Shown here piece by piece: positions 38,078 through 45,557 of a stretch of DNA of 64,000 nucleotides. A program made the translations under genes and the position numbers. This DNA is from Bordetella genomosp. 12 (lineage in GTDB: Bacteria > Pseudomonadota > Gammaproteobacteria > Burkholderiales > Burkholderiaceae_B), in contig NZ_NEVU01000003.1 of NCBI RefSeq assembly GCF_002261355.1, positions 434,001 to 498,000 of the forward strand, written 5' to 3'. Numbering within the stretch: position 1 is the stretch's first letter; every line of letters starts with the position of its first letter. Under the pieces are notes generated by a model. That model was not told where the DNA came from. It searched no databases and worked only from the letters and a program-made list of their open reading frames with translations.

Positions 38078-39346
38078 ATGGATACAAAAAAACTGACACG
38101 CTATATCGGCATCGCAATGGTGCTCGGTATCGCGGTGGGTTACGTCTGCAACCGCTTTGCGCAGGATGCGCAGCATGCCAAGGAGCTGGCCTCCTATTTC
38201 AGCATGGTGACGGATATCTTCCTGCGCCTGATCAAGATGATCATCGCGCCGTTGGTGTTCGCCACCCTGGTCTCGGGCCTGGCCAGCATGAGCGATGGCG
38301 CCGCCGTGGGCCGCATCGGCTTTCGCGCCATGGTCTGGTTCGTGCTCGCCTCGGCCGCCTCGCTGCTGCTGGGCTTGCTGCTGGTCAACATCTTCCAGCC
38401 GGGCGCCAGCCTGAATCTGGCCTTGCCCGACGCCGGCGCGACCACCGCGCTCAAGACGGGCGACTTCACGCTCAAGGCCTTCATTACTCACGTCTTCCCG
38501 CGCAGCATCGTGGAAGCCATGGCCAACAACGAGATCCTGCAGATCCTGGTGTTCTCGCTGTTCTTTGGCGCGGCCCTGTCCTTCGTGCGCCGCGGCGGCC
38601 ACACGACCATCGTCACCGCCATCGATGAACTGGCGCGTGTGATGTTCCGCGTGACCGATTACGTGATGCGCTTTGCGCCGGTCGGTGTGTTCGCCGCCAT
38701 GGCCGCGGCCATCACCACCGAAGGCCTGGGCGTACTGGTGAGCTACGGTAAGCTGATCGGCGAGTTCTATCTCGGCCTGGCGCTGTTGTGGGCCCTGCTC
38801 TTTGGCATCGGCTATCTCTTCCTGCGCCGCGACGTTCTGCGTCTGGGCGGCCTGATCAAAGAGCCGACGCTGCTGGCCTTTTCGACGGCGAGCAGCGAAT
38901 CGGCCTATCCCAAGACCATCGAAGCGCTCACCCGCTTCGGGGTGCCGCCCCGCATCTCCGGCTTCGTGCTGCCCCTGGGCTACTCCTTCAACCTGGACGG
39001 CTCGATGATGTATCAGTCCTTCGCGGTGCTGTTCATCGCGCAGGCCTATGGCATCCACATGACCTTCGCCCAGCAATTGATGTTGCTGCTGGTGCTCATG
39101 GTGACCAGCAAGGGCATGGCCGGCGTAGCCCGGGCCTCGCTGGTGGTGGTGGCGGCGACATTGCCGATGTTCAACCTGCCCGAAGCCGGCCTGCTGCTCA
39201 TCATGGGCATCGACCAGTTCTTCGACATGGGCCGCACGGCCACCAACGTGGTGGGCAACAGCCTGGCCACGGCCGTGATTTCCAAGCTGGAAGGCGGCCG
39301 GGCCACGAACGACGAAATCGCCGCGGCCAGCAACGACGACGCCTGA
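38078..39346 (+). CDS. dicarboxylate/amino acid:cation symporter (DAACS family)
   Basis: A 422-residue inner-membrane carrier of the GltP/DctA type with about eight helices and two re-entrant loops. ASYFSMVTDIFLRLIKMIIAPLVFATLVSGLASM is the family N-terminal signature, FSTASSESAYPKTIEALTRFGVPPRISGFVLPLGYSFNLDGS holds HP1 and the NMDG-like motif, and MGIDQFFDMGRTATNVVGNSLATAVISK closes the transport core. The ATG at 38078 is preferred over a GTG at 38072. Likely substrates are C4-dicarboxylates or glutamate. Its stop abuts the acetyltransferase stop from the other strand. Confidence 0.93.
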   Translation: MDTKKLTRYIGIAMVLGIAVGYVCNRFAQDAQHAKELASYFSMVTDIFLRLIKMIIAPLVFATLVSGLASMSDGAAVGRIGFRAMVWFVLASAASLLLGLLLVNIFQPGASLNLALPDAGATTALKTGDFTLKAFITHVFPRSIVEAMANNEILQILVFSLFFGAALSFVRRGGHTTIVTAIDELARVMFRVTDYVMRFAPVGVFAAMAAAITTEGLGVLVSYGKLIGEFYLGLALLWALLFGIGYLFLRRDVLRLGGLIKEPTLLAFSTASSESAYPKTIEALTRFGVPPRISGFVLPLGYSFNLDGSMMYQSFAVLFIAQAYGIHMTFAQQLMLLLVLMVTSKGMAGVARASLVVVAATLPMFNLPEAGLLLIMGIDQFFDMGRTATNVVGNSLATAVISKLEGGRATNDEIAAASNDDA

Positions 39347-39799
39347 TCAGCCCAGCGCCTGCTCGCCGGTATCGGGGATCAGGCGCTTGCCCAGGCTGAT
39401 GACGTCGTCCAGCGTGTACCCCAATGCGTGGTAGAAGTGCTGGACGGCCGCATTGTCTGCGCGCACCAACAGATTGATCTTGGGGCAGCCGGCGGCAAGC
39501 AGCCGGGCCTGCACCGCCTCCATCAAGGCCCGCCCGTAGCCGCGCTTCTGGCTCGACGGGTCCACCGCCAGGTAGTTGACCCACCCACGGTGGCCGTCAT
39601 AACCGGCCATGACGGTCGCGACGACGCGGCCATCGACCTGCCCCACCAGAAACCACTCCGGCTGCACCGTCAGCTTGCGCTGCACGTCCTTGTGCGGGTC
39701 GTTCCAGGGCCGCGTCAGGCCGCAGGCCTGCCATAGACCGATGACGGCCGGTTCGTCCTGCGGCGCAAAGGGCCGGATGTTCAAGGGCGGAAAACTCAT
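39347..39799 (-). CDS. ypeA: GNAT-family acetyltransferase, YpeA-like
   Basis: A 150-residue N-acetyltransferase. The stretch LTRPWNDPHKDVQRKLTVQPEWFLVGQVDGRVVATVMAGYDGHRGWVNYLAVDP closely follows E. coli YpeA. The acetyl-CoA loop is QKRGYGRALMEAV and the C-terminus is HALGYTLDDVISLGKRLIPDT. The substrate is unknown. Its stop adjoins the symporter stop. Confidence 0.93.
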   Translation of the reverse strand: MSFPPLNIRPFAPQDEPAVIGLWQACGLTRPWNDPHKDVQRKLTVQPEWFLVGQVDGRVVATVMAGYDGHRGWVNYLAVDPSSQKRGYGRALMEAVQARLLAAGCPKINLLVRADNAAVQHFYHALGYTLDDVISLGKRLIPDTGEQALG

Positions 39800-39865
39800 G
39801 CTTGCACTCCTTCAGGGTTGAATCAAGATCGGCTGACCCGACTGCCCCTGGCGCGTACAAACAAC

Positions 39866-39895
39866 AAGGCCACGAAGCAAAGTCGTGGCCTTTTT
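39866..39895 (+). terminator. terminator-like hairpin without an upstream plus-strand gene
   Basis: Stem AAGGCCACGA/TCGTGGCCTT, 10 bp perfect, with a 7-base loop and five T residues on the plus strand. The minus strand after the stem is also T-rich (TTGTTGTTTG), so it may work both ways. Confidence 0.7.
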
Positions 39896-39935
39896 CATCA
39901 CGGGCGCCAGGCACATGCCGGCGCGCAAGCGCAGC

Positions 39936-39954
39936 CACTCAACGTCGTTGAGTG
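39936..39954. promoter_or_regulatory. perfect 19-bp palindrome, operator-like
   Basis: CACTCAACG, then T, then CGTTGAGTG. No T run follows, so it is more likely a protein-binding site than a terminator. No regulator gene is adjacent. Confidence 0.45.
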
Positions 39955-40008
39955 AATCGTCGCAGCGCGGCGAGAAGAGACTGGGCTTGGTGATCCATGA
40001 CGCCAAGA

Positions 40009-40161
40009 CTACCGCGCAAGCGCGGCCGCCGCAAGGCCGGCGCAGGCCAGCGCGCCCAGCCAGAAAGGCGGCACAACCCGGCCGCGGCGCACCTTGAGAA
40101 AACTGACTTCATTCTGAACAAAAATCACTAAAACCCCTTGTTTTAAGGGGTCATCTGACAT
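40009..40161 (-). CDS. possible 50-residue membrane-anchored small protein
   Basis: An ORF from ATG at 40161. It begins MSDDPLKQGVLVIFVQNEV and ends with a hydrophobic stretch (PFWLGALACAGLAAAALAR). The later codons are G/C-rich at position three, as in real genes here. Against it, the first codons overlap an intrinsic-terminator-like hairpin, and another frame also looks fairly coding-like. I do not recognise it. Confidence 0.25.
   Translation of the reverse strand: MSDDPLKQGVLVIFVQNEVSFLKVRRGRVVPPFWLGALACAGLAAAALAR
40130..40150 (-). terminator. terminator-like hairpin on the minus strand
   Basis: On the minus strand CCCCTT-AAAAC-AAGGGG is followed by TTTTAG and a further T run (GATTTTT). 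No minus-strand gene is found before it, so it may end a small RNA. Confidence 0.55.
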
Positions 40162-40199
40162 GATCCTGAATGATTTAAACAGGGTGTGGTTTTGGCGCA

Positions 40200-40217
40200 C
40201 TAGGGACTTACGCCTAG
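40200..40217. promoter_or_regulatory. CTAGG dyad upstream of tctBA
   Basis: CTAGG at 40200-40204 and CCTAG at 40213-40217, separated by eight bases, about 175 bp before tctB. It could be an operator. Evidence is symmetry only. Confidence 0.3.
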
Positions 40218-40391
40218 TTGAACACTTTCCCCCAAACCTGAAAGCCGACTGACAGCCCCCCTCTCTAGTATCGCGCCCAGCACCTCCGGCACCACGTCCG
40301 GACGAGGTGTGTCAAACAACGAAAGTAGAGGGAGGCCATCCATCATGGCTGAGAGTAAATGCAGCGTGTTCCTCGCGGGAGAACGCACATC

Positions 40392-40820
40392 ATGAACATG
40401 ACCAATCGCAATTTTGTCCGTGGACTGTTCATCATGCTGATCGCACTCGGATTCGGCGGCGCGGCCTTGCGCTATCCGATCGGTACGCTCAGCCGATTCG
40501 GCCCGGGCCTGTTCCCGTTGATGATCAGCGGTCTGTTGTTTCTGGTCGGCCTGGCCACGGTGATACGCGCGCGTTTCACCGCTCCCGAGCCGCTTAACTA
40601 CAACTTCAAGAACATCCTCATCATCCTGGTCGCCCTCTGCGGTTTCGTGGTGGTGTCGCACTTTCTCAACATGCTGCTGGGCATTGTGTTCCTGGTCTTC
40701 GTCTCGACGCTGGCCGGCACTTCGTACTCGGTGGTGCGCAACCTGAAGATCTCCGCCGGCCTGATTGCTGTGGCTTACGGCTTCAAATACCTCCTCGGCC
40801 TGAATCTGCCCCTGCTATGA
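40392..40820 (+). CDS. tctB: tripartite tricarboxylate transporter, small subunit TctB
   Basis: A 142-residue membrane protein with four hydrophobic segments. GFGGAALRYPIGTLSRFGPGLFPLMISGLLFLVGLATVI is the TctB signature (a conserved RFGPGLFPL). It forms the small membrane subunit of a TctABC carrier driven by a cation gradient. The ATG at 40392 is chosen over a start at 40359; GGGAGA is about 10 bp before it. Its stop overlaps the tctA start (ATGA). No binding-protein gene is adjacent. Confidence 0.9.
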   Translation: MNMTNRNFVRGLFIMLIALGFGGAALRYPIGTLSRFGPGLFPLMISGLLFLVGLATVIRARFTAPEPLNYNFKNILIILVALCGFVVVSHFLNMLLGIVFLVFVSTLAGTSYSVVRNLKISAGLIAVAYGFKYLLGLNLPLL

Positions 40821-42331
40821 CTGAAATTCTCAACAATCTCGCGTTCGGCTTCGAACATGCGCTGACGCTGCAGAACCTGTTGTACTGCGCGATCGGCTGC
40901 GTCGTGGGCACGCTTATCGGCCTGCTGCCGGGTCTGGGTCCGCTGTCGACCATCAGCCTGCTGCTGCCGCTGACCTACTCCATCCCCACCGGCGGCGCAC
41001 TGATCATGCTCGCCGGCATTTACTACGGCGCGCAATACGGCGACAGCGTGAGCGCCATCACCATGAAGATCCCGCACGCCAGCAGCATCGTGGCGTGTAT
41101 CGATGGCTACGCCATGAACCTCAAGGGCAAGACCGGCCTGGCCTTGTTCACCGCGGGGGTGTCCAGCTTCATCGGCGGCACCGTGGCCATCATCGTGCTG
41201 GCCACCATGGCGCCGGCGCTGGGCGAAGTCGGCCTGCTGTTCGGGCCGGCCGACTACTGCGCGCTGATGCTGCTGGGCTTTTTCTGCGTGAGCTTCGTCA
41301 GCGCGGGCAATCTGCTCAATGGCCTGGCCATGGCCATGATCGGCGTGTTGCTGGGCGTGGTGGGCACCGACGTCAACAGCGGCATGCCGCGCTACACGCT
41401 GGACCTGGTCTTTCTGCAGGACGGCATCGGCCTGATCAGCATCGCGCTGGGCTGCTTCGGCATCGCGGAAATCGTCAAGAACCTCGACAACCGCAATACG
41501 CTCACGCCCTTTAACGGCAAGATCAAGCTCATGCCGACCTGGCCCGAGTTCAAGCGCATCATTCCCAGCGCCCTGCGCGGTAGCGTGATCGGCTCGGTGC
41601 TGGGCATTCTGCCCGGCGGCGGCCCGACCATCGCGCAGTTCGCTGCCTACGCGGCCGACAAGCGCTTCAGCAAGTACCGCCACGAAATCGGCACCGGCGC
41701 CATCGAAGGCGTGGCCGGCCAGGCCGCCGCCGACGAGTCCGCCGCGCGCACCAGCTTCATTCCGCTCATGGCCATCGGCATCCCCGAGAACGCGGTCATG
41801 GCGCTGATGCTGGCCGCCTTCATCGTCAAGGGCATCCAGCCGGGCCCCAACATGATCGCCACTCACCCGGACCTGTTCTGGGGCCTGGTGGCCAGCATGT
41901 GGGTGGGCAACTGCTTCTTGCTGATCCTGAACGTGCCGCTGGTGCGCTACTGGCTGTCGGTGTTCAAGATCCCGTACACGGTGCTCTTCCCGTCCATTCT
42001 GTTTTTCTGCTGCATCGGCACGTACAGCATCAACAACAGCCTGGATGACATCTTCATCACCGCGTTCTTCGGGGCGATCGGCTACATCTTCATGCGCCTG
42101 GGCATGGAGCCGGCGCCGTTGATGCTGGGCTTCATCCTGGGCCCCATGCTGGAAGAAAACTTCCGGCGCGCGATGCTGTTGAGCCGGGGCGACTTCGGCA
42201 TCTTCGTGACGCGTCCGATCAGCGGCACCTTGCTGGGCGTCATCGCGCTCATCATCCTGTTCCAGTTCCGCGGCTTTCTGCGCAAACGAAAACAGGTGGA
42301 ACCCTTAGAGAGTCACACCGACCACGCCTGA
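40817..42331 (+). CDS. tctA: tripartite tricarboxylate transporter, large subunit TctA
   Basis: A 504-residue permease with ten to twelve hydrophobic segments. The family signature GLLPGLGPLSTISLLLPLTYSIPTGGALIMLAGIYYGAQYGDSVSAITMKIP lies at the start. GILPGGGPTIAQFAAYAADKR and GIEGVAGQAAADESAARTSFIPLMAIGIPENAVMALMLAAF-like sequence is the central repeat. It works with TctB and a periplasmic Bug protein that must come from elsewhere. A strong terminator follows. Confidence 0.95.
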   Translation: MTEILNNLAFGFEHALTLQNLLYCAIGCVVGTLIGLLPGLGPLSTISLLLPLTYSIPTGGALIMLAGIYYGAQYGDSVSAITMKIPHASSIVACIDGYAMNLKGKTGLALFTAGVSSFIGGTVAIIVLATMAPALGEVGLLFGPADYCALMLLGFFCVSFVSAGNLLNGLAMAMIGVLLGVVGTDVNSGMPRYTLDLVFLQDGIGLISIALGCFGIAEIVKNLDNRNTLTPFNGKIKLMPTWPEFKRIIPSALRGSVIGSVLGILPGGGPTIAQFAAYAADKRFSKYRHEIGTGAIEGVAGQAAADESAARTSFIPLMAIGIPENAVMALMLAAFIVKGIQPGPNMIATHPDLFWGLVASMWVGNCFLLILNVPLVRYWLSVFKIPYTVLFPSILFFCCIGTYSINNSLDDIFITAFFGAIGYIFMRLGMEPAPLMLGFILGPMLEENFRRAMLLSRGDFGIFVTRPISGTLLGVIALIILFQFRGFLRKRKQVEPLESHTDHA

Positions 42332-42348
42332 CTCCGCCTTCCCTGAGC

Positions 42349-42378
42349 AACGCCCGGCCCTCGCGCCGGGCGTTTTTT
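42349..42378 (+). terminator. intrinsic terminator after tctA
   Basis: 10-bp stem AACGCCCGGC/GCCGGGCGTT with a CCTCGC loop and a T run. Confidence 0.93.
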
Positions 42379-42383
42379 GGGAT

Positions 42384-43274
42384 TCAGTCGCGTTTGGTCC
42401 GCAACCAGCGGGGGCGCAGCTCGCTGACGACAATGCCCAGCACGATCAGCGCGCCGCCAAGCAAGGCCAAAGGCGGCAGGCGTTCGCCAGCCAGACGGCC
42501 AAAGGCCGCGGCCCATATCGGCTCGCCGGCATAAATGATGGCCGCGCGCGAGGGCTCGACGGTCCGCTGCGCCCAATTCATGGTGGCCTGAATCGCGGCG
42601 CTGGCCAGCCCCAGACCGGCAGCCAAGCCGAAGAGCGGCCAGGAAAACGCCGGGATCTGCGTCTCGCCCGCCAGGGGCATCAACAAAAACGCGAACAGCG
42701 CGGCGAATGCCAATTGCGCCACCGTCACGCGGCGCAAATCAACGCGGGGCGCGAAATGGCTGATGAGAACGATCTCCACCGCAATGGCCAGCGCCCCAGC
42801 CAGGGTCAGCCACTGGCCATAGGAAAAGGACAGACTGAAGCCACTGCCCGCAAAGCACGCCAAGCCGGCAAACGCGCACAGCGCGCCGGCCAGGCACATC
42901 AGGTGCGGGCGGCGGCGCCAGAACATCCATTGCAGCAAGGGCACCAACGGTACGTACAAGCCCGTCAGCAGGCCCGACTCGGAGCTGGGGATGTAGCGCA
43001 AGCCCAGGGTCTGCAGGCCGTAGCCCAGCGCGATCATGGCTCCGATGCCCATGCCAGCCAGCAGATCCTGGCGGGTCATGCCGGGCAGGATGCGCCAGGA
43101 CAATAGCCCGACGGCCAGCGCCGCGGCCGCAAAACGGCAACCGACGAAAAACAGCGCGCCGCTGTATTGCATCGCCAACTGAACCAGCAAGAACGTGCCG
43201 CCCCAGACCATGGTGATCACGACCATGGCGAATTCGGGCAGGCGGGACGACGGCGAAGGACGGGATGTACGCAT
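42384..43274 (-). CDS. EamA-family (DMT) transporter
   Basis: A 296-residue inner-membrane protein with ten hydrophobic segments in two EamA repeats. VVITMVWGGTFLLVQLAMQYSGALFFVGCRFAAAALAVGLLSWR opens the first, and ASAAIQATMNWAQRTVEPSRAAIIYAGEPIWAAAFGRLAGERLPPLALLGGALIVLGIVVSEL ends the second. Such proteins export metabolites or amino acids; the substrate is unknown. It converges on tctA. Confidence 0.9.
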   Translation of the reverse strand: MRTSRPSPSSRLPEFAMVVITMVWGGTFLLVQLAMQYSGALFFVGCRFAAAALAVGLLSWRILPGMTRQDLLAGMGIGAMIALGYGLQTLGLRYIPSSESGLLTGLYVPLVPLLQWMFWRRRPHLMCLAGALCAFAGLACFAGSGFSLSFSYGQWLTLAGALAIAVEIVLISHFAPRVDLRRVTVAQLAFAALFAFLLMPLAGETQIPAFSWPLFGLAAGLGLASAAIQATMNWAQRTVEPSRAAIIYAGEPIWAAAFGRLAGERLPPLALLGGALIVLGIVVSELRPRWLRTKRD

Positions 43275-43358
43275 AATGGTGCGCAGTATAGAGAGATGCG
43301 CGCCCCTTAAGCCTGGAACAAGGCCCTGACGCGGTATCCGCGGCCGCCGCCCAGCGGG

Positions 43359-43994
43359 TCAGAAGCCTTCGGGCGCCGGAAAGCTCACCACGGGCTTACC
43401 GTCGCGGCGCTCCTGGACGAAGAACACCATGCTGCCCGCCGGCAGCGGCCCCCTCCCCTGCCGCCAATAGGGATGCGCATCGGGCGCGGCCGCTTGGTAT
43501 TGGTTGTAGCAGCCGATGTGCACCGCGTCGCTGCCCTGCTCGCTCAATGCCAGCACGAAGTCGCCCGTGCTTTTCTTGCCGGCCGCCAGCACGTTGACCG
43601 GCGCATAGCGCGTATGCGCGAAGCGCTCGCGCACGACATCCTTGTAATAGGTCCGCACGGCCAGCTCGATGCGCGCGCGCAGAGCCGGGTCGGTCTGCGG
43701 CGCATCGCCCCCCATGCGGCGCACGATGCCGGCCGCCTGACGGCACACCGCCTGCACGCTGGCTTGCAGGTCCTGCCTGAGCCCGGCCGCCAATTGCGCA
43801 CGCCGGGACTCCCCCAGCATCAAACCGGCCAGCGACAGCACGCACAACCCCAGCCCCAGACGCCGGGCCCACGTGGGACGGGCCGCTCCCATCCTGTCGG
43901 CCGCCCACACCACCAACAACACATGCAGACCGGCAGCCAGCAAAGCAAAGGCCGCCACCATCCACACATGATAGAAAGAGAACGCCGCGAGCAT
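43359..43994 (-). CDS. unrecognised membrane protein, second gene of a two-gene operon
   Basis: A 211-residue protein of no family I recognise. Two hydrophobic segments lie at about residues 10-30 (VWMVAAFALLAAGLHVLLVVW) and 46-60 (LGLGLCVLSLAGLML). A soluble part of about 140 residues contains LAVRTYYKDVVRERF, VNVLAAGKKSTGDFVLALS and GPLPAGSMVFFVQERRDGKP. The ATG at 43994 shares its first base with the last base of the upstream stop codon (TGATG), so coupling is likely. A longer frame to 44471 is only a shadow of the upstream gene. Confidence 0.7.
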   Translation of the reverse strand: MLAAFSFYHVWMVAAFALLAAGLHVLLVVWAADRMGAARPTWARRLGLGLCVLSLAGLMLGESRRAQLAAGLRQDLQASVQAVCRQAAGIVRRMGGDAPQTDPALRARIELAVRTYYKDVVRERFAHTRYAPVNVLAAGKKSTGDFVLALSEQGSDAVHIGCYNQYQAAAPDAHPYWRQGRGPLPAGSMVFFVQERRDGKPVVSFPAPEGF

Positions 43995-44413
43995 CACACG
44001 GCCTTGCGGCAGGCGCGCAGCCAGAACGTGAACATCGTCATCATGGCCAGCGTGAGGCTGGCCAGCAGCGCCAGCGTCAACAAGGGCAGCACATCGGCCG
44101 CCCAGGCCTGCAGGCCCCCGAAGTCGAGCAAGGCGGCCACCTGGGCCCGATAGTCGTCCAGACCAGCCAGCAAGCGGGTCCAGACGCAGACCGCCAGCGC
44201 GGCATGCACCCACAGCCCGAACACCAGACGCCAGCGATAGGCCAGCGCAGCCAGCGCCAAGCCCCCCAGCCAGGCGGCGGACACGGCGGAAAGCCGGGCA
44301 TCGAAGAGCGGCATCCCGGGCTGCGACAGCATCCACACCGCGGCAAATACCATGACCGAGCAGGTCAGCCCCAGCGGCCAGGCAACAGGTGAAGGATTCA
44401 GTTTGGGCACCAT
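43994..44413 (-). CDS. unrecognised polytopic membrane protein, first gene of a two-gene operon
   Basis: A 139-residue protein with about four hydrophobic helices (AWPLGLTCSVMVFAAVWML, LSAVSAAWLGGLALAALAY, LVFGLWVHAALAVCVW, VLPLLTLALLASLTLAMMTMF). The ATG at 44413 (MVPKLNPSPV) gives a clean short cytoplasmic start; the frame continues upstream to 44554 without membrane or family features. The next gene is coupled through TGATG. I do not recognise a family. Confidence 0.65.
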   Translation of the reverse strand: MVPKLNPSPVAWPLGLTCSVMVFAAVWMLSQPGMPLFDARLSAVSAAWLGGLALAALAYRWRLVFGLWVHAALAVCVWTRLLAGLDDYRAQVAALLDFGGLQAWAADVLPLLTLALLASLTLAMMTMFTFWLRACRKAV

Positions 44414-44883
44414 GCCGCGCACTATACGCAGCTTGCATGACAACATCCTGCAAGCCCGCCTGCGGCCGCACTGGCGGCGACTGATGCGTTTTGGCATCAA
44501 ACCGGCCCTCGGAAGCGCCCGGACAGAGCGGGTTCCAGGGTTTGTGCTAGGCACATCGTGGTATCCGCGCTACAATTGAAACAGTCCTATCCACTGGGTC
44601 TGGTCGGGTTCACTAATAGAGCGTCTTCGCGTTCTCCCTCCCCAGGCCCCGCGGGTTGTGGTTGTCCGCCACCCGCTGCGTCTTCCGGCAAGTCCGACTT
44701 GCCGCGACCAAGCCGCGCCTGACCGCGCACATTGCCCTCGCGGCGTGAGTACCCGCCTTATCCAGGCCCTCAGGGGCCGGCCCGTACCCGTGCCAGTTGC
44801 GGCGCCTTCGTGCCGCACTGCTCTCTTGCGCTGGGCGTTTGGCGTATGCCCTGGCATGCGCGCATTGATTAAGGAGTCTATAC
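44414..44883 (+). other. infA upstream region and long structured leader
   Basis: 470 bp without a convincing ORF. TACAAT at 44571-44576 is a good -10 element; a weak -35 (TAGGCA, 44548-44553) is 17 bp before it. This would give a leader of about 300 nt. Hairpins in it include CGGCAAGT-CCG-ACTTGCCG (44686-44704) and GCGTATGCC-CT-GGCATGCGC (44842-44861, one G-U pair). The second ends 9 bp before the ribosome-binding site AAGGAG (44871-44876). Confidence 0.6.
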
Positions 44884-45147
44884 ATGGCGAAAGAAGAACT
44901 CATCGAGCTGCAAGGCATCGTCGACGAAGTGCTGCCCGACAGCCGCTACCGCGTCACCCTGGACAACGGCGTTGAAGTCGGCGCATACGCGTCCGGCCGC
45001 ATGCGCAAGCACCGCATCCGCATCCTGGCGGGCGACCGTGTCACGCTGGAAATGTCGCCCTACGACCTGACCAAGGGCCGTATCAACTTCCGTCACAAAG
45101 ACGAGCGCCCCTCTGCCAGCCCGTCGCGCCCCATGGTGCGCCGCTGA
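44884..45147 (+). CDS. infA: translation initiation factor IF-1 (long form)
   Basis: An 87-residue OB-fold factor that occupies the ribosomal A site during initiation. [72 protein letters not shown] is the full IF-1 core, and about 15 residues ([15 protein letters not shown]) extend beyond it. Standing alone, away from ribosomal-protein genes, it is probably a second infA copy, as in other Burkholderiales. The long leader suggests post-transcriptional control. Confidence 0.95.
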   Translation: MAKEELIELQGIVDEVLPDSRYRVTLDNGVEVGAYASGRMRKHRIRILAGDRVTLEMSPYDLTKGRINFRHKDERPSASPSRPMVRR

Positions 45148-45242
45148 TCGCTCGGCACTCCCTGCGCTGATTCGGGAACAGGGCCGCCTCACGGCCTGTC
45201 CTGACGCAATCGCCGCGGCCGCCGGCATGGGAAAATCGCGGC

Positions 45243-45557
45243 ATGAACACCCCCAGTCTCCCCCCCGCTGAAACGCTGCGCCAGGCCGCCGATCGCCTGG
45301 CTCGCGTTCGCCGCACGCACGAGCAGGGCGAACGCGGCCTCGCCTTGCTGATGCAATCGCGGGAAGCCTTCATCAACAGTCTGCGCAACACCGGCCTGGA
45401 TTATGCCCAGGCCAGGATCAAGTTCGACATTTGCCTCGAACAGCAGCGTGACCTGCACAGCCGCGTCACGCGGGAGCTGGAGTACGCCCAACGGGTGTAC
45501 GCCACCTGCATCGCCAGCCCCCAGACCACCGACGCCGACGCAGGCCTCAGCGAATGA
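45243..45557 (+). CDS. hypothetical protein, helical
   Basis: A 104-residue protein I do not recognise. It is predicted to be almost wholly helical and charged (TLRQAADRLARVRRTHEQGERGLALLMQSREAFINSL, then FDICLEQQRDLHSRVTRELEYAQRVY), possibly a coiled coil. Third-position G/C bias supports coding. Its 3' end overlaps the M23 gene on the other strand by 11 bp. Confidence 0.6.
   Translation: MNTPSLPPAETLRQAADRLARVRRTHEQGERGLALLMQSREAFINSLRNTGLDYAQARIKFDICLEQQRDLHSRVTRELEYAQRVYATCIASPQTTDADAGLSE

Larger units (their letters stand above)
39800..40391. other. 592-bp region without a confident gene, upstream of tctBA
   Basis: It holds two terminator-like hairpins, a perfect 19-bp palindrome, a CTAGG dyad and an A/T-rich tract around 40110-40180. 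One 50-residue ORF is possible (40009-40161). The density of inverted repeats suggests regulation or a small RNA rather than protein coding. Confidence 0.5.

Noticed and set aside
37991-39076. Minus-strand ORF of 361 residues
   Set aside because: Antisense to the dicarboxylate symporter, whose membrane pattern and motifs are clear.
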